Shown: positions 23,001 to 33,200 of the stretch, piece after piece
Numbering within the stretch: the first letter of the stretch is position 1
Layout of the letters: each line of letters starts with the position of its first letter
Virus record (IMG/VR): IMGVR_UViG_3300027712_000063
Coordinates: 1 to 42,126 of that record
DNA from: a virus
Direction: 5' to 3' (one strand)
DNA length: 42,126 nt
Translations under genes and position numbers: made by a program
Notes under the pieces: generated by a model
What the model saw: only the letters and a program-made list of their open reading frames with translations
Told to the model about the DNA's origin: nothing
Database searches by the model: none

Positions 23001-26000
23001 TTACCATATGTTCCCGCCCCAACACCAGTTGAGGCAAGAGTAAGAGGAACAGCGACATCCGCAGAGCCATCGAAAGGAATAGTGCCTGTAGCATCTCCAG
23101 AAACGGCAATGCCTCTAGCAGTAGCAAGAATTGTTGCCTTACTTGCTGTGCCAGTAACAGCACCAGTTAGAGGACCACTAAATGCAGCAGCATAAATTGT
23201 TCCTGTTGCGTTGGCAGAACCAAGGATTTGAACATTTGCTGTTGATTGTAATGTAATGTTTGCAGAGTTTGCAATAATGCTTCCAGTTGTGGTATTGCCA
23301 TTAACAGCTAGTTGATAGTTAATAGCTCCGTTTCCACCAATTTGAGCGGTGTTGGCAATAACAATTGTGTTTGAGTTTAAAGCAGCAGAAAGAGCGCCAG
23401 GATTTGAAGCAACCCACTTTGAACTAGATGAGTTATATGCTAATACATAGCCATCTGTTGGTGAAGGAACGTTTAAGTTTGAAAGATCGTTTAATGCAAT
23501 AGTAACAAAGCTAGCTACGTTAGAAGCAGAAATTTTCAAGAAGGTACTTGGAGTAGAGCCAGTAAAGAATATGTTAGCTATAGCAGGAAGAGTTGCAGTA
23601 TTAGCTACTGTTAATGTAGTTGAGTTTAAAGAAGCAACGTTAACAGAAGCTAAGTTCGCTAATCCAGTAGTGTTTAATGTAGCAGTATTGACCGAGCCAG
23701 TGACAACTACATTGTTTGCGATGCTAACAAGACCAGCAATGTTTGTTGCGCCAGCAATATTGGCTGAAGCTAAGTTCGCTAGTCCTGTTGTGTTTAATGT
23801 AGCAGTATTGACCGAGCCAGAAACAACCAAGTTGTTTGAAACAGTAGTTAATCCACTAAATGTTGCAGCAGGAGAAACAATAAAATTATTCCCACCAATA
23901 TTAACGTTGGCGGTAGTTCCATTAGAAATAATTCCAATTGCTGTAGTTGTAGCATTAGTTGAAAGAGTTATGCTTGGTGTAGTTGCTACTATGTTAGCAT
24001 TAAACGTTGTGATACCATTATGGACAGTTGATGGAGTAATGAATAAATTATTCCCACCAATAGTTGTATTTGTTGTAGTATTATTGCCAACAATCCCAAT
24101 GATACTGGCTGTTGCGTTGGTAGAAAGAGTAAGACCAAGACCAGTTACTGAAACATTGTTTGTGATTGTAGTAATACCAGAAATATTTGTTGCTCCAGTA
24201 ATATTGACTGAAGCTAAGTTCGCTAGTCCTGTTGTGTTTAATGTAGCAGTATTGACCGAGCCAGAAACAACTAGGTTGTTTGAAACTGTTGTAAGACCAG
24301 CAAGATTTGTAGCACCAATAATGTTAGCTGATGCTAAGTTCGCTAATCCTGTTGTATTGATAGTTGCAGTATTAGTTGATCCAGTGACAACTACATTGTT
24401 TGCGATGCTAACAAGACCAGCAAGGTTTGTAGCGCCAGAAACGTTGGCTGATGTAAGATTAGCTAATCCTGTGGTGTTTAATGTAGCAGTATTAGTTGAT
24501 CCAGAAACAACTAGATTGTTTGAAACTGTTGTTAATCCGCTAAATGTAGTGGCAGGAGTAACAGAAAAATTGTTTCCGCCAATGGTTGTATTTGTTGTAG
24601 TATTATTGCCAACGATAGTAATAACATTGGCAGTAGCATTAGCTGAAAATGCTATTCCTAAACCTGTTACTGTAACGTTTCCACTAATACCAACAGTATT
24701 TGCAATAGTAACAAGCCCATTAATATTTGTTGCACCATTAAGATTAGTAGTACCAACAACGTTAGCTGATGCAAGATTAGCTAGTCCTGTTGTATTAATA
24801 GTGGCTGTATTGACAGAACCAGTTAATACGATGTTGTTTGCGATGCTAACAAGACCAGCAATATTGGTTGCGCCAACAACGTTAGCCGATGCAAGATTAG
24901 CTAGTCCAGTAGTGTTTAATGTAGCAGTATTAACTGATCCAGTGACAATCAAGTTGTTTGAAACTGTTGTAAGACCATTATGAACAGTTGGTGGAGTAAT
25001 GAATAAATTGCTTCCGCCAATGGTTGTGTTTGTTGTGGTGTTATTACCAACAATAGTAATAACATTAGCAGTGGCATTGGCAGAAAAATTGATACCTAAT
25101 CCAGTTACATTAGTATTTCCTGTAATGCCAACAGTATTTGCAATAGTAACAAGCCCAGCAAGGTTTGTAGTACCAACAACGTTAGCCGATGCAAGATTAG
25201 CTAGTCCTGTTGTGTTTAATGTAGCAGTGTTAACTGATCCAGTGACAACCAAGTTGTTGGCAACACTAACAAGACCAGCAATATTTGTTGCGCCAACAAT
25301 GTTAGCAGAAGCTAAGTTCGCTAATCCTGTTGTGTTTAGTGTGGCAGTATTGACTGATCCAGTGACAACCAAGTTATTTGAAACAGTAACAAGACCAGCA
25401 AGATTTGTAGCACCAATAATGTTAGCCGATGCAAGATTAGCTAGTCCTGTTGTGTTTAATGTAGCAGTATTGACCGAGCCAGAAACAACTAGGTTGTTTG
25501 AAACTGTTGTAAGACCAGCAAGATTTGTAGCACCAATAATGTTAGCTGATGCTAAGTTCGCTAATCCTGTTGTATTGATAGTTGCAGTATTAACTGATCC
25601 AGTAACAACCAAGTTATTTGAAACTGTTATGAGACCAGCAATATTTGTTGCGCCATTAAGATTAGTAGTACCAACAACGTTAGCCGATGCAAGATTAGCT
25701 AGTCCTGTGGTGTTTAATGTAGCAGTATTAACTGATCCAGTGACAACTACGTTATTCGCAACGCTAATGAGACCAGCAATGTTTGTTGCACCAGCAATAT
25801 TGGCTGAAGCTAAGTTCGCTAGTCCTGTGGTGTTTAATGTAGCAGTATTAACTGATCCAGTGACAACCAAGTTGTTTGAAACTGTTGTAAGACCATTGTG
25901 TACAGTTGATGGAGTAATAAATAAATTATTACCGCCAATAGTTGTATTTGTGGTAGTATTGTTGCCGACAATAGTAATAACATTAGCAGTGGCATTGGCA

Positions 26001-27241
26001 GAAAAATTAATACCCAATCCAGTTACATTAGTATTTCCTGTAATGTTAACAGTATTTGCAATAGTAACAAGACCAGCAATATTTGTAGCACCAACGATGT
26101 TAGCAGAAGCTAAGTTCGCTAGTCCAGTAGTGTTTAATGTAGCAGTATTAACTGATCCAGTGACAACCAAGTTATTTGAAACTGTTGTAAGACCTAAAAG
26201 AGTTGCTGCACCAGATACACCCATTGTTGACAATAGATTTGCGGCTCCACCAACTCCAAGTGTTGAAACTGTGTTTGCTGCTCCTGTAATATTAACAGTG
26301 TTTGAGAATGTAGCAGCACCAGTAATACCGACAGTGTTTGAGAAGGTAGCAGCGCCAGTATGTGAACTATTTCCAGCAATAGCTAGATTAGCACCAACTG
26401 CAAGAGACGCTACGACATTAGCCGAAGCAAGATTGGCAAGACCAGCAGTAGTTAATGTGCTAGAAAGAGTAACAGCACCAATAACATTTGCAGTACTTCC
26501 AAATCGAACTGCCCCAGAAATATTAGCAGTTCCAGTTACGGCTAGTGTAGCGTCTGGAGCAGTATTAGCAATACCAACATTACCAGCAGATGTAATACGC
26601 ATACGTTCGTTGGCGGCTAATGTGCCACCAGTAAAGAAGTTTAGATATGCAGAAGAATTTGCAGTACCAACAGACATATTACTGTTACCAGCATAGATAT
26701 ATCCATCATTAGGACCATTAATTGTCCATGCGGTATTTGACCACGTAGAACTGTTGATACCCATATCAACATAAACAAGTTGTGATGCTATTGAACCAAC
26801 ATCATTATAAACAACAAAGTCAGCAGATGCATGTTGCCCAGTATTTGCATTCAATAGAGCAATCTGCATATAGTTATTAATAGAAGCTTGGTTCCATTGT
26901 GAGGAAAGAGAAGTGTTTAAATATCCAAGTTGATTATATTGACTTGTGTTTCCAACAGTAAGAATAGAGCTATTTGTAACGGCAACATTACTATTAATTG
27001 TAAGAACACCAAATGTTGTTGTGTTGCCTCCACGCAAATAATCTCCAGCAATCAGAGTGTTTGCAGAAAAGAAACCATTTACATAAGCATTACCTGTAGT
27101 CGTACCGCCATTGATGGTGGTATCTACAGTTACTACTGTTGTACCCATATCGTACATTACAGTATTGAACTTGGAAATCCAAGAAGCAAAAGTATCGTAA
27201 GTTGGACTTACATTTGATGATAAGTAATAAACTTTTGCCAT
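20054..27241 (-). CDS. Giant repetitive tail fibre (2395 aa)
   Basis: This very long fibre protein is built from repeats. The N-terminal region (about residues 1-220) is unique, starts MAKVYYLSSNVSPTYDTFAS and probably attaches to the baseplate. Residues of about 350-1210 contain 14 copies of a module of roughly 40 residues with the core NTATLNTTGLANLASAN, interspersed with four copies of an ANVITIVGNNTTTNTTIGG-type module. The C-terminal half has nine copies of a YYTNATNIATGTLPAAQLP type unit. The tip (last 110 residues) holds TITFPASVKWP-like and DGGTNYFAGVALS sequence typical of fibre ends. Trimeric beta-helical architecture and host binding are inferred. The start has an AGGAA ribosome site. 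Confidence 0.88.
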   Translation of the reverse strand: MAKVYYLSSNVSPTYDTFASWISKFNTVMYDMGTTVVTVDTTINGGTTTGNAYVNGFFSANTLIAGDYLRGGNTTTFGVLTINSNVAVTNSSILTVGNTSQYNQLGYLNTSLSSQWNQASINNYMQIALLNANTGQHASADFVVYNDVGSIASQLVYVDMGINSSTWSNTAWTINGPNDGYIYAGNSNMSVGTANSSAYLNFFTGGTLAANERMRITSAGNVGIANTAPDATLAVTGTANISGAVRFGSTANVIGAVTLSSTLTTAGLANLASANVVASLAVGANLAIAGNSSHTGAATFSNTVGITGAATFSNTVNITGAANTVSTLGVGGAANLLSTMGVSGAATLLGLTTVSNNLVVTGSVNTATLNTTGLANLASANIVGATNIAGLVTIANTVNITGNTNVTGLGINFSANATANVITIVGNNTTTNTTIGGNNLFITPSTVHNGLTTVSNNLVVTGSVNTATLNTTGLANLASANIAGATNIAGLISVANNVVVTGSVNTATLNTTGLANLASANVVGTTNLNGATNIAGLITVSNNLVVTGSVNTATINTTGLANLASANIIGATNLAGLTTVSNNLVVSGSVNTATLNTTGLANLASANIIGATNLAGLVTVSNNLVVTGSVNTATLNTTGLANLASANIVGATNIAGLVSVANNLVVTGSVNTATLNTTGLANLASANVVGTTNLAGLVTIANTVGITGNTNVTGLGINFSANATANVITIVGNNTTTNTTIGGSNLFITPPTVHNGLTTVSNNLIVTGSVNTATLNTTGLANLASANVVGATNIAGLVSIANNIVLTGSVNTATINTTGLANLASANVVGTTNLNGATNINGLVTIANTVGISGNVTVTGLGIAFSANATANVITIVGNNTTTNTTIGGNNFSVTPATTFSGLTTVSNNLVVSGSTNTATLNTTGLANLTSANVSGATNLAGLVSIANNVVVTGSTNTATINTTGLANLASANIIGATNLAGLTTVSNNLVVSGSVNTATLNTTGLANLASVNITGATNISGITTITNNVSVTGLGLTLSTNATASIIGIVGNNTTTNTTIGGNNLFITPSTVHNGITTFNANIVATTPSITLSTNATTTAIGIISNGTTANVNIGGNNFIVSPAATFSGLTTVSNNLVVSGSVNTATLNTTGLANLASANIAGATNIAGLVSIANNVVVTGSVNTATLNTTGLANLASVNVASLNSTTLTVANTATLPAIANIFFTGSTPSTFLKISASNVASFVTIALNDLSNLNVPSPTDGYVLAYNSSSSKWVASNPGALSAALNSNTIVIANTAQIGGNGAINYQLAVNGNTTTGSIIANSANITLQSTANVQILGSANATGTIYAAAFSGPLTGAVTGTASKATILATARGIAVSGDATGTIPFDGSADVAVPLTLASTGVGAGTYGNASHYASVTVDAKGRVTAAANIAAAVTGVTTFNTRSGAVTLTSADVTTALGATPIFATTQATFSNTITFANTVMISNTLTVNSAFTLNGASLTVNVGSISVISGDVSSRDVTSSRTILAAAITANGSVSVGNATVNTTITSNSVTGTITINGTGGSSTINATSFSGTSANATLLNGQNGAYYTNADNISSGTLVTARLPATINVATGFNISTINATSNGVTSNSSTITIGNASIFTTLTPTAFSGLAASATTSAQLGGNLPSYYTNATNIVAGTLGTVYLPASINIATSFAVGNATVNTAITANTVTPTITITGTGATGTINSTAFSGTSNNSTNFGGLSLAVVQGNAASNAATAYTNAVSVAASDATSKAATAYSNATAFVTAGGYTIAANVVLVGNTTAVLSVGNTTTSNVIANSTTISFVNATATATVNSTVYSGTSSNATNLNGQAAAYYTNATNIATGTLPAARLPALAFANSTNGLGISGLAATATDAAQLGGNLPAYYTNATNITAGTLPAAQLPSTTVNTSGTFTLTGVHTYAANVVLVGNTTAVLSVGNTTTSNVIANSTTISFVNTTATATVNSTVYSGTSSNATNLNGQAASYYTNATNIATGTLPAAQLPALSFANSTNGLGINGTATNATNAANAALLNSQNGAYYTNATNIATGTLPAAQLPALGFANATNGLAISGLAATATNAAQLGGNLPAFYTNATNIATGTLPETQLPALGFANSTNGLGISGLAATATNAANAALLNSQNGAYYTNATNIATGTLPAAQLPALGFANSTNGLGINGTATNATNAANAALLNSQNGAYYTNATNIATGTLPAAQLPSTTVNTSGAFTLTGVLTHSANIVMSNNVVESPKLKAYKEFVNTLSISTTTQTLDLSTTNIYNLTLANASITLTFSNPPATGNAYTLTILAKQDATGSRVITFPASVKWPNSVTPTLSTTANKTDILSFFTVDGGTNYFAGVALSNTG
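20500..22480 (-). repeat. Fibre C-terminal repeats, nine YTNATNI units
   Basis: Nine copies encode units related to YYTNATNIATGTLPAAQLP. The last five are close to identical at DNA level, alternating with NSQNGA or GGNLPA lead-ins. The layout suggests recent tandem duplication within the fibre gene. Confidence 0.75.
23630..26190 (-). repeat. Fibre shaft repeats, fourteen ~120-bp units
   Basis: Fourteen copies of a unit with the core NTTGLANLASAN recur about every 120 bp or multiples of it. On the plus strand they are seen as GCTAAGTTCGCTAGTCCTG or GCAAGATTAGCTAGTCCTG variants. The two alternative sub-types alternate, implying duplication followed by shuffling. Confidence 0.85.
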
Positions 27242-27242
27242 A

Positions 27243-27455
27243 TTAGTTCCTGTTTAGCAATTGTGAAAGCATTGACTTTATTTCAGATATTTCTTGTTTC
27301 AGTTCTTCAACTTCATCAAATACTTTGTCTGTTTTTAAAAGTCTTTCTCTTTGTTTCTTATAAGCATTTAAAGCATCTACGTTTGTATTTATAACAGCAG
27401 TTGATGATGGGTCTCTAAAAAAAGAATCATGATTTGTTGGTATCAAGTTTGTCAT
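27243..27455 (-). CDS. Small coiled-coil protein (70 aa)
   Basis: This 70-aa protein has a short N-terminal segment (FFRDPSSTAVINTNVDALNA) followed by a heptad-patterned helix, FDEVEELKQEISEIKSMLSQ, predicted to form a coiled coil. Proteins of this design are frequent among tail genes of T4-like marine phages; a structural or assembly role is likely but not established. The ATG at 27455 shares its A with the stop of the 922-aa gene (TAATG). Confidence 0.75.
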   Translation of the reverse strand: MTNLIPTNHDSFFRDPSSTAVINTNVDALNAYKKQRERLLKTDKVFDEVEELKQEISEIKSMLSQLLNRN

Positions 27456-30223
27456 TATATTGATGCCGCAATCGCTCTTAGGTTGATAATACGAGGAACT
27501 CTATATGAGAAGTCAGAAGACATTTCAATTTTAACAGCAAAAGTAATATAAGAATCATATGGTGTTCCGCTCAAACTATAATAACGAATAAGTCCACTGT
27601 TTTGATCATTTAAGAATGCGGTTCTTGGCAATAGTACTTTTTCATATAAACCATTTACTGTAGTAAACGTAGAAACATTATCAATTGTTAGTGAAATATT
27701 GTTGGCAATAGCAGTAACTTTTACTACTTGTGCTGTTGTTTTAGAGGAGTCAGAATAAATTTTAATCAAGTCATTTACAGCTAAATCTGTTGTAAATGTT
27801 GTACTGACACCAGTTACGGTATTTGAAGCTGTTGAAGTAGTCAAAACTCCAGATTTAGCAACAGATGGCGGAGAGGTTGGGATAGTATATTGATATTCTT
27901 TTAGATCATTAAGATCAACGGGGTCTGAATATAATGTTGCATCTGTCACCTGTGGTAGATATGTCCAATCCTTGGAATCAAAAGTTTCAGGATCAGTAGA
28001 GCTTAAGAACTTACCATAAACATGAAGATATGTATTTGCTGGCTTATAAGCAGTCAAATATACCACTAAGTCTTCAGAATCTAGTTCTGGAGCCAAGGTA
28101 ACAGTCTGAGTGACATGCTTATTTGTGATAAGACCATTTCTTGAATTTCCTCCAGTAAGAAGAGGAGTTTGATTTGCAGTTGCCGTAGATAATGTAATGC
28201 CTGTATTTACAATACCTGGAATTTTATTGAAGGTGGCAGTATTAGCAAAGAAAGGCGTAATACTATTGACAATATTTTTATGAAGAAGAAGACCACTCTT
28301 AGAAATATCAATTCTAGGAGACAGTTTAGAACTTACACTGGTAAATCCAATATTAGCATTAATAGATTTTCTGCCAGACATGTATAATTGCTCATTTGTT
28401 TTAGAAGCAACTACTATTTCGTTTCCTGTAACTATACTTTTATTATACATAGGATATTTTTTATTAGACGTATTGGCATAATTACCTCGATTGGTATGAA
28501 CCATATCAAGAGTAAAAGAAGTTCCTGGAACAGTTTCATAATGAAAATGTGGATCAAAGTGATTATAAACAAAGTCATATACTGCTGCAATACGAGTGTT
28601 TGCTTTTGATCTTACGCCGATTAGTTTAGAATTTGCAGAGAAATAAACAGTACTTGTTGCAGTAGATTCATTTAAAATTAAACCATAAGCTAATGGATCA
28701 AATTGTACAGCTTTACCAATAGGACCAAGTTGCATACTTGTACTTGTATTTGAGAACGTTGGTAAGTTTTTAATAGTTAATGATGTGTTACTTGAAATTG
28801 TATTAATAAACAAAATATCATGGTTTGTTCCATCAGTTACAACAACACTGGAAACAGTAGACAAGCTGGAGAAACCAGGCGTTGTATTTGTTCCACCTAG
28901 AGTAACAGTTCTAGTATTACTATTAATAGTAATAACATTGGCTACAGTAGACGATGCATTTGAAAATAAATTAGAAGATACTTGATATACATATTCGCCT
29001 TGTTGCATAGAACCTGTAGTATTTGATAATAATAAAAATTCATAATCATCATTTACAACTCTAGCAGAACCAAAATTAGAGACAACGCTAGCAACAGTGG
29101 TTGTAGTATATTCTGCTTTTTTCATCCTCATGCCTAAAGTCTCATTAGCAATTGGAGTCCAAGTTCCGCTATTTGTTGATATAAACATTGAACTCAATCC
29201 TTGAGTCTTGGCTGATCTTCCTAGAGCACTCCACTGTAGTATGATATTATAAAATGATGATGCTCCCGTCGCACATGTGGCGATACTATAATCTGGGTTT
29301 CCGCCTTCTGGGGTGACACAAAGAGCATAATATTCTCCAGCTTTTAAGAATACAGGACTTGGAAAAGTAAATAAGTCTAGAGAAATATTATTTATTTGAG
29401 ATGCTGGTTTGTGTACAGTAGAAAATGGAACAATTGTTGATGTTGGCTTTCCATTTTCTACTGTACGAATATCAACCATTACTCCTTGATCGTTAGTAGC
29501 CGTTTCGGCTCTAATAAGGCTAACTTCAACAGAAGTTAGATAAATTCCAGAAGCGTCTTGAAGTCCGTCTTTTCCTACGTAAAAAACTTGTGCTAATGGA
29601 TTAATAACTGAAGAATGCATTTTTGATTTAATTGAATCAGATAACCAAGTAGCAGCCAAAGAATCTGCCTTTGATCTTTTTAATTCTTCTGTTAGCTCAT
29701 AATTCATTGCAGTTGATTCTGTAGGATATGTATAATTACCCTGTCCTTTAAGTCCTGTAGCTGGATCATAAGACATAGCAGTAATATAAGAAAATCCACC
29801 AGTAGTTGCTGTAGACAAAAGACTTAAGTCGTTTACATCAGTAACAAATATAACTCTTGATCCAGCAGCAAAAAATGTATTTGGAGCAATATGCAATAAA
29901 ATAGCGGCACGCCCAGAACTATCAGAAGTTACCGTTGCTCCTCTTACTCCAGCAGCATAAAAATCTGTAACTGCTGGATTTGTTAACGTATAATCTATTG
30001 TTGCAGGAGCAGCAAATGCAGATACTAATATAGAATCTAGAAAAACATATAATTTTGTATTTGGTTTTAAGCCAGTAAAAATTACTCCAACATCTTGTTC
30101 TCTGATGTAATATATTTTTGAAGCGTCTACAGCATACGAACTGACCGTAGTTGTTGGTGTAGCCGCAGAAGACGTGGCATATATAGCTGATCCGCGAGTA
30201 TCAATTACATCATTCATAGGCAT
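27455..30223 (-). CDS. Large baseplate/tail structural protein, companion of the DUF4815 protein (922 aa)
   Basis: This 922-aa virion protein resembles the C-terminal parts of gp10-like structural proteins of T4-like aquatic phages. A YIREQDVGVIFTGLKPNTKL segment (about residues 38-57) is followed by a KLYVFLDSILVSAF strand. A long middle domain starts with NPLAQVFYVGKDGLQDASGI and continues to FPSPVFLKAGEYYALCV, a recognisable jelly-roll-like unit. A 'TVTG.STTF' module occurs near residue 810. The C-terminus is beta-rich and ends YRVPRIINLRAIA. The ATG at 30223 has AAGGA upstream, and a late-promoter motif is 28 nt away. Exact position in the baseplate is unknown. Confidence 0.75.
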   Translation of the reverse strand: MPMNDVIDTRGSAIYATSSAATPTTTVSSYAVDASKIYYIREQDVGVIFTGLKPNTKLYVFLDSILVSAFAAPATIDYTLTNPAVTDFYAAGVRGATVTSDSSGRAAILLHIAPNTFFAAGSRVIFVTDVNDLSLLSTATTGGFSYITAMSYDPATGLKGQGNYTYPTESTAMNYELTEELKRSKADSLAATWLSDSIKSKMHSSVINPLAQVFYVGKDGLQDASGIYLTSVEVSLIRAETATNDQGVMVDIRTVENGKPTSTIVPFSTVHKPASQINNISLDLFTFPSPVFLKAGEYYALCVTPEGGNPDYSIATCATGASSFYNIILQWSALGRSAKTQGLSSMFISTNSGTWTPIANETLGMRMKKAEYTTTTVASVVSNFGSARVVNDDYEFLLLSNTTGSMQQGEYVYQVSSNLFSNASSTVANVITINSNTRTVTLGGTNTTPGFSSLSTVSSVVVTDGTNHDILFINTISSNTSLTIKNLPTFSNTSTSMQLGPIGKAVQFDPLAYGLILNESTATSTVYFSANSKLIGVRSKANTRIAAVYDFVYNHFDPHFHYETVPGTSFTLDMVHTNRGNYANTSNKKYPMYNKSIVTGNEIVVASKTNEQLYMSGRKSINANIGFTSVSSKLSPRIDISKSGLLLHKNIVNSITPFFANTATFNKIPGIVNTGITLSTATANQTPLLTGGNSRNGLITNKHVTQTVTLAPELDSEDLVVYLTAYKPANTYLHVYGKFLSSTDPETFDSKDWTYLPQVTDATLYSDPVDLNDLKEYQYTIPTSPPSVAKSGVLTTSTASNTVTGVSTTFTTDLAVNDLIKIYSDSSKTTAQVVKVTAIANNISLTIDNVSTFTTVNGLYEKVLLPRTAFLNDQNSGLIRYYSLSGTPYDSYITFAVKIEMSSDFSYRVPRIINLRAIAASI

Positions 30224-30250
30224 TAAAAATATTCCTTATTTGTTTTCTAT

Positions 30251-30258
30251 TATTTATC
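30251..30258 (-). promoter_or_regulatory. Candidate late promoter ahead of the 922-aa gene
   Basis: The minus strand reads GATAAATA, one mismatch from the T4 late consensus, in the 60-bp gap between the DUF4815 gene and the 922-aa gene, 28 nt before the ATG at 30223. Confidence 0.6.
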
Positions 30259-30283
30259 TAAGCTTAATGATTGCCATAATTAT

Positions 30284-33200
30284 CTAGCCTTGATGACTCT
30301 CAGGGTCTCGACCAAATTTTTTCGTTACACCACTAGAAGCTACTACTGCTGGAGTTGTAGATACTTGCTTATTATTTATGTCTACTTTAAGCACTGGGTT
30401 TGAATTATTTTGATTAAGTGAAATAGAATTTAAAATTGTATCCACAGAAACATTTCCAGAAGGTCCTTGATAAATCAACGGACCAACAGTAAATCCAGAA
30501 CTTGGATTATCGAAACCTGGGAACATATCAATCTTTATGTTAATTGGAGGAATTGTTACAGTGCTTGTGGTAACTGGAGTAATAGCAACTTGTGTATTTG
30601 ATACTGTTGTTACTGGTAAAGTAACAGGAGATGTATTTGAAGCAACAACTATATTACTTCCAATTCCTTCCCATCTGTCTCCAACAGTTACTGGACTTCC
30701 TACTGGTTTATTCACTATTGGATTGAAGCGAGAATCGATATAAGTAAGATAATCTGGCACTGCTCTAATATTAGCATTCCAAAAATTGTAAGAAACTTCT
30801 GATATTTTTCTATGTTTTGTGGCTACTATGTTAGTAATAAAGTCAACTTCTGTCTTTGATATAGTAACAACATCTCCAGTTTTTTCAATTTTATCATTTC
30901 CAATATTTGCATTTGTATCATATTTAAAATGCATAAAGAAAGAAAGTGTATATGGTTTTTTAGATGTTTCGTCTGGATCACTTCCAGTTCCACCTTCGTT
31001 AGTATTTGTTCCACTATCGTCATCAAAATTATCTACGAAAATTCCATTCTTAAATCTTTCAAGACCAGTTACGCTGTTCTTAATGCTCAAATCTTTTGTT
31101 GCAGTTTCTAACAATGATAATGAAGAATAGTATTCCATACTCGTGATTCTCTTATTGAGTTTATCAATATCTTTCATGGTATATCGACGAGTTTGATTAA
31201 TAGTTATAGAAACAGGATTATATCCAGAATATGGTCTAGCTGCAACCTCAGAAGGCAATAATGTTGGATATGGAGGAATATTAATAACGCCAATAGTCAT
31301 AGCAGTTGTTTGATCTGCTGGTTCTGTTGGTGATTCTGCTGGAATTCCATCAATAACAGAGAAACGTCCAGTATCACTTACGGTAACTTTTGACTTTCTA
31401 CCGAGATAATATTGAACATCGTATGAAAATAATTGATTTGGTGACACAAAGGCTGTTGTAGAAAAATTATTATTTCCTAAAGGATTAACATATGATAACA
31501 TTGTTGTAGTAGTAGCAGTTCCTGAAAGAGGAATAGTATTAGCTACATATGCTCTAAAATCAATAGAATCTTTCAATGATACAGTATTTCCGCTGGTATT
31601 CTTATAATAAGGAATGTCAAAGGTCTGAATAGCAGAAGTGTTTGCAGTATTTGCATCATCGATAGGATATGAATCTACAGAGAAGAACCCGACAGTAGTT
31701 GCTGGGATTGTAAACACATCAAATACTACAGTTAACTTATCACCATTATTAATAAGTATGTTTGCATTTGGTTTTATGACAAGTTGAGAAATATTATATG
31801 TTGTATCTGTTTGATTTGTTTGGATGGCGAATTGACTGGTAACATCATAATCAGAAGAAGATGCCCAAGTATTAGAAGAAGAAATTTTATAAACATTTCT
31901 TAGTTTATATACATCTGGGAAACCTAATGACCAAGGACCAGCAGGACCAGAAGAAGAATTGGCAGAATAACTTATTGTATTTGTTGTATAATTATTTGTT
32001 GGGAAACCATTCAAGGTCAGTGAAGTGTCTGAAGCTACCGAAGCAACGGTTCCAATATATGCTGAGTTTGCAGTAGAGTTGGCAATGTATAAATTATAAC
32101 CAGGAAGAATATTAGTTGTGAAGAAAGTAGATGTTCCTGTTACTGTTGTGCTTCCTGTAGAACAAGTTATAGTTCCTGCTAGGTTTGCATATAGAGCAGT
32201 ATCGATAGCAACATATCGACTTTGATTTGATGTTTTTACAATCTTTGCTGTATTTGAGCTAGTAGTGTCATAATAAACAGTAAGATTATTATTTGACATA
32301 GCTAAATTGCCCTCAACAACACCAGAGTTGTTGATGAGGGTTAATTTTAGGGTGCTAGTGTTAGACAAAGAAATTGTAGAATTGCGATCAGAGAAGTTTA
32401 TTGGAATATTTGCGGGGTATGATTTAGCATGAGCATTACCAGCAGTAACAGTTGCTGCTCTATCGATAGTCATGCTAATGTTATTAGCAATGTTAGTAAT
32501 TCTACGAATGTTTGCGTTAGATACGATATAATCATTAATTTGATATTGAGATAGGAAGGTTGTTCCTGATCCTGTTACTGTTGTAGAAGAAATACCAACA
32601 GTTCCTGTGGCAACATTACAAGTAATGTTTGAAGAAGGGATAGCAATAACAGCTAATTCTTGTAGACCGTTTAAAGTTCCTGTTCCATAAGGAAAAGTTA
32701 AACTTCCAGTCAATTGAAGTGCGTTTGTTACGCCGTTCGCATTTAAAACTACGCTATTGTTGCTTTGTCTATATGTAAAGCTAGTAGTAACATCATTATT
32801 TGGATATAAAGTTTTAACAAAAGATTTTCCAGTCGGGAAAATAGTAGTGCTATAGGTTGGGCTTTTTAAGGTAGCCACGTTAGCAGCTAAAGTTACATTT
32901 TTTTCTAGAACAAGGTCAGCTACGGCAGTAGTAGACGCAACTGCCTTTACTGCTGTAAATAATTTTCCGCTGTTCATAATAATGTTTGTTAAATATAGAT
33001 CATAAATTGCTGTTGGTGTATCGGTTGTTCCTGATTCATATGCAAAGGATAATACTGTTGCTTTTCCAATTATAGTTCCAGAAGGAGAAATGGTAGAATT
33101 ATTTCCAAGTGTTAATGCAGTTGTTGCTGTGTCATATAGATTAACGCTAGCACCAATACTAAAAACACCAGCAAATTCTTGAACTCGAATATAGTTTCCG

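Noticed and set aside
23630-26190. Regularly spaced repeats resembling a CRISPR array
   Set aside because: The units are about 120 bp, lie within one long reading frame, encode a conserved protein motif and lack short unique spacers.
23571-26696. Two long plus-strand open frames (470 and 565 codons) inside the giant fibre gene
   Set aside because: They are antisense shadows of the repeated fibre coding sequence, with repetitive Val/Pro/Ala composition, no ribosome sites and no recognisable domains.
32310-32340. Imperfect inverted repeat (CCCTCAACAAC / GTTGTTGATGAGGG)
   Set aside because: It has a three-base bulge, is inside the DUF4815 coding sequence and has no U-tract, so I do not call it a terminator.
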